Shown here: in pieces, positions 61,502 to 64,000 of the stretch
Layout: each line of letters starts with the position of its first letter
How positions within the stretch are numbered: position 1 is the first letter of the stretch
DNA from: Pterobdella sp. o SKG-2022
Lineage: Eukaryota; Annelida; Clitellata; Hirudinida; Piscicolidae
Assembly: GCA_964035795.1 (NCBI GenBank)
Contig: OZ038320.1
Location: 1,470,053 to 1,534,052 of the forward strand
Length of the DNA stretch: 64,000 nucleotides
Reading direction: 5' to 3'
Made by a program: the position numbers and the translations under genes
Notes under the pieces: generated by a model
What the model was told of the DNA's origin: nothing
The model's database searches: none
What the model saw: only the letters and a program-made list of their open reading frames with translations

Positions 61502-63735
61502 ATGGCGAACAAACTATTGTTGAAAGTAACACAAGAAGAAGATGAGCAACAAATAACAACATTGTTGAAGCAACAATCCATTAACGTCAACATCACCAAC
61601 TCTTCTTCTCTATCTTCTCTTCTTATTTGTGCTAAAAATGGAAACTTAAAAATTATGAAGCTCTTAACAGAGAATGAAAAATGTGACATCAACCACAAAA
61701 CATTTTCTGGTGAAACGGCTTTACATTTGGCGGCAAAACATTCTAATTTGGAGTGTTGTGATTGGCTAATACAAAAAAATATTGACGCATGCGCAAAAGA
61801 CAATGAGGGAAACACTGCTTTAGTTTCTGCCGCAAAGATCTGGCCTCCTAGGACAAATATTCTGCAACTTTTAGCCTCAAAGTCTCCTGCAATTGTCAAC
61901 ATTCCTAATGATGAGGGTGTGGGTTTAATTATATTTATTATCTTTATATGAAGTGAAAAAATAATAATATAATGATTGACTTTGTATTTAGATGAATTTT
62001 TAAACACATCCAAAACTATTTTTTAGCCACATCTCATCCAAAACGAAATATATTTTACGCTATATATTACTAAAGCGTCAACTATTTATGAAGGCAAAAC
62101 AGCTCTGCACTACACAAGCCACCAGGCCATCGGGTCGCAAACACTTCTGTCCCTTGGAGCTCACCCTGATATCCAGGTGTCAATTGTTTAACTATGGTGG
62201 CATACTAGTCGAAACGATATATTTCTAAATTATGAGCCATGAATGGAAGCTTAGAAATAAAAAAATTATTTTTTATAGTTATATTGAAATTTTAATTTTT
62301 GAATTATTAATTTCTAAAATTTCAAAAACGCTAACCTGACGCTAATAATATGTTTTTTATACAGCGTAAAACAAAACTATAAGCACGATAGAATGCCTCA
62401 CCTCTCAAAACACACGTGAAACAATACCCAAGCACCCTCCACATCTCATCAACCCCACCTTCTCTCACAGGACTCCACGGGAAACACTGCAGTACATCTG
62501 GCTGCCATTGAAGGCTTTGACAGAGTGGTTGAAGTGTTACTGAAAAGTGGATGTGGGTTTAAGGCGAAAAACCAGTTTGGAAGGTCTTTGATTCATTATC
62601 TGGCATTGAGAAGTCGTTGGCGGCTTATAAGGTGAGGTTGGTAAGATGGAGAAATGAGGAAGTCGAAAAAAATTTTTATTATTAGACTGCTTAAATATCT
62701 TAAAACACTACTGTATTTAACCCTATCCTTACACCGTCCCTTCACATCTCTAACTTCACTTCACGTCACCTCTTCTCTCGCTTCTCAACATCACCACCTT
62801 CCAATCAATACCTTCACAGCATCCCTCCATAATTCAAATTCACATTCAGCCACATATCTTGGAGAGGGGATTACAACACACCAGACAACGAAAACAACAC
62901 ACCGCTTCACCTCGCCCTCCAAAACAAAAATATTCCGACATGTCTTGAAATCCTTCTGAATCATGCTGATCCCAACCTTCCTTCCGACCCTCAGGTTAAA
63001 GGTTACATTGAGTTTCTATTAGATGAAAAGTCGGAAGTCAGAGGTCGAAGTCAGCTGAGAGAAAGAATAAGAAGAACCATTGATACGAACTACGACTCAA
63101 ACAACGAAACCGAAGACTCAGAGTTCAAAACCTCTCAACTGCTTCTATACCTCATTCATTTTGGAGCCATCCCCAATAATTTTCATCAAAAACAGTCTTG
63201 GAAGCGTTTGATAGAAGAGCATCATCATTATCATAACTCTAACAAATGTCATGATGGTGTCTATTGTGGGTGGATTGATGATGATCTTGACAAGAATAAT
63301 GATGATGTAAATGATCTTAATACATTCAACAACAATAATATTAATAACAAAAGTAACTCAATGCCAAAATTCTCTCGTAAACTTCTACCCAATATAATCC
63401 ACACCGTCACCAACCCACCATCTCTCAAACACCTTAGTAGACTTGTGATCAGAAAATCAATTAGAACTTTGATCAAAAATCACTATAACCTTCACAACAA
63501 TGGTTTAATGGTTCATAATGATACAAAACCGCGTGTAAGTGGAGATTGTTCGAGAGAGAGTTGTGGTGATTATAAACCCGGTGATGATGATAGTAGTGAG
63601 AATAGTGATGATGATGATAAAAAGTTCACTCCTTTTTCTTGCTATTTGTCGCCCTTGCCAAAATATTTGAAAGACTATGTTTTGTGTAAGGATTTTAAAC
63701 AGCTAAGCTTGAGAGAACTTGGGAGTAAGGTTTAA
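61502..63735 (+). CDS. Ankyrin repeat and SOCS box (ASB-type) protein
   Basis: ASB proteins are substrate receptors of Cullin-5/Elongin-BC ubiquitin ligases: ankyrin repeats bind the target, the SOCS box binds the ligase. Exons 61502-61916, 62094-62176, 62471-62631 and 62865-63735 give 509 residues. Ankyrin signatures: GETALHLAAKHSNLECCDWL, GNTALVSAAK, GKTALHYTSH, GNTAVHLAAIEGFDRVVEVL, NNTPLHLALQNKNIPTCLEI. The BC box is PPSLKHLSRLVIRKSIRTLI (residues 405-424) and the Cul5-box-like LSPLPKYLKDYVL is at 482-494, leaving about 60 residues of Asn/Asp/Ser-rich sequence between them, which are normally separated by only some 10-20. A further Asn/Asp-rich stretch (about 350-385) lies before the BC box. 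The closest vertebrate ASB was not determined. Confidence 0.92.
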
Positions 63736-63957
63736 AAAGCTTTTGGCACTGACGACATTTAATTTTAAATTTTAACCGTTTATAAAATTGAGCTTTCAGA
63801 TTATGTAACTTTTTTGTGAATTATTTAGGTTTTAATTTTTTTGAATATATATAATCATTTTTTATTGAATTTATAACCATTTAACTCGAAAATGAAACTG
63901 TCTTAAAAACTAGTTCTGTTTATTAGAATAATAACAAAAAATAAATTAAAAGATTTA
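63736..63957. other. Short convergent intergenic region
   Basis: Shared 3' flank of the ASB gene and the gene entering from the right edge. Confidence 0.5.
63919..63924 (-). terminator. Candidate poly(A) signal (AATAAA) of the right-edge gene
   Basis: AATAAA on the minus strand, about 35 bp after the stop codon of the partial reading frame at 63958-64000. Confidence 0.35.
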
Positions 63958-64000
63958 TCAGTCAGTTTCGAGAAGTTTCTCCAGATAGATTCGGGCTGCT
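63958..64000 (-). CDS. Probable C-terminal codons of a gene continuing beyond the window
   Basis: The minus strand reads AARIYLEKLLETD and stop. It is less AT-rich than its surroundings, has protein-like composition, and is followed by AATAAA at 63919. It is too short to assign to a family and could be chance. Confidence 0.35.
   Translation of the reverse strand, partial: AARIYLEKLLETD

Noticed and set aside
61489..62013. 174-codon minus-strand frame
   Set aside because: Antisense of the first ankyrin/SOCS exon, which has clear ankyrin repeats on the plus strand.

Overview
The window is eukaryotic and almost certainly animal. It is strongly AT-rich, its genes are split into many short exons by GT-AG introns, and it encodes families typical of Metazoa: a Ly6/uPAR three-finger protein, an ankyrin-repeat SOCS-box protein, M13 (neprilysin-type) proteins, GPI-tailed cysteine-rich surface proteins, and conserved nuclear and mitochondrial housekeeping genes. 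I cannot name the phylum from the sequence. There is one 200-base assembly gap (11621-11820). No tRNA, rRNA or CRISPR was seen, and only eukaryotic-type regulatory signals.

Layout. 1-7.9 kb: two tandem M13-family genes on +. The first is cut by the window edge and keeps its zinc-site residues; the second is complete but has lost all of them. 8.6-10.0 kb: a decayed LINE 3' end running into a ~700 bp CA array. 11.25-18.6 kb: a secreted cysteine-rich protein with a GPI-like tail and two possible alternative last exons. 20.9-31.1 kb: a nucleosome assembly protein 1-like gene with long introns. 31.8-34.6 kb (-): a second cysteine-rich GPI-tailed protein; one of its 5' splice sites lies inside a palindromic repeat. 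34.7-34.9 kb: a tRNA-derived SINE. 35.9-37.5 kb: mitochondrial translation initiation factor 3. 38.5-42.2 kb: isobutyryl-CoA dehydrogenase. 43.5-48.0 kb (-): an intronless 1481-residue cysteine/lysine-rich protein of unknown function. 48-51 kb: repeat-rich intergenic DNA. 51.9-52.6 kb: a Ly6 protein. 54.7-55.4 kb: the COX17 copper chaperone. 56.9-60.5 kb (-): GHITM, a mitochondrial BAX-inhibitor-1 family protein. 61.5-63.7 kb: an ankyrin/SOCS-box protein. At the right edge, the last codons of a further minus-strand gene are visible.

Exon models were built by hand: each junction was checked for GT-AG and for a continuous reading frame, so most are internally consistent, but none is backed by transcripts. 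Four neighbouring genes (MTIF3, ACAD8, COX17, GHITM) are mitochondrial, but mixed strands and intervening genes give no sign of co-regulation. Three genes (11.2, 31.8, 51.9 kb) end in GPI-signal-like hydrophobic tails. The most interesting points are the active/inactive M13 pair, the repeat-embedded splice donor and its palindromic repeat family, the alternative terminal exons, and the large orphan cysteine-rich protein.
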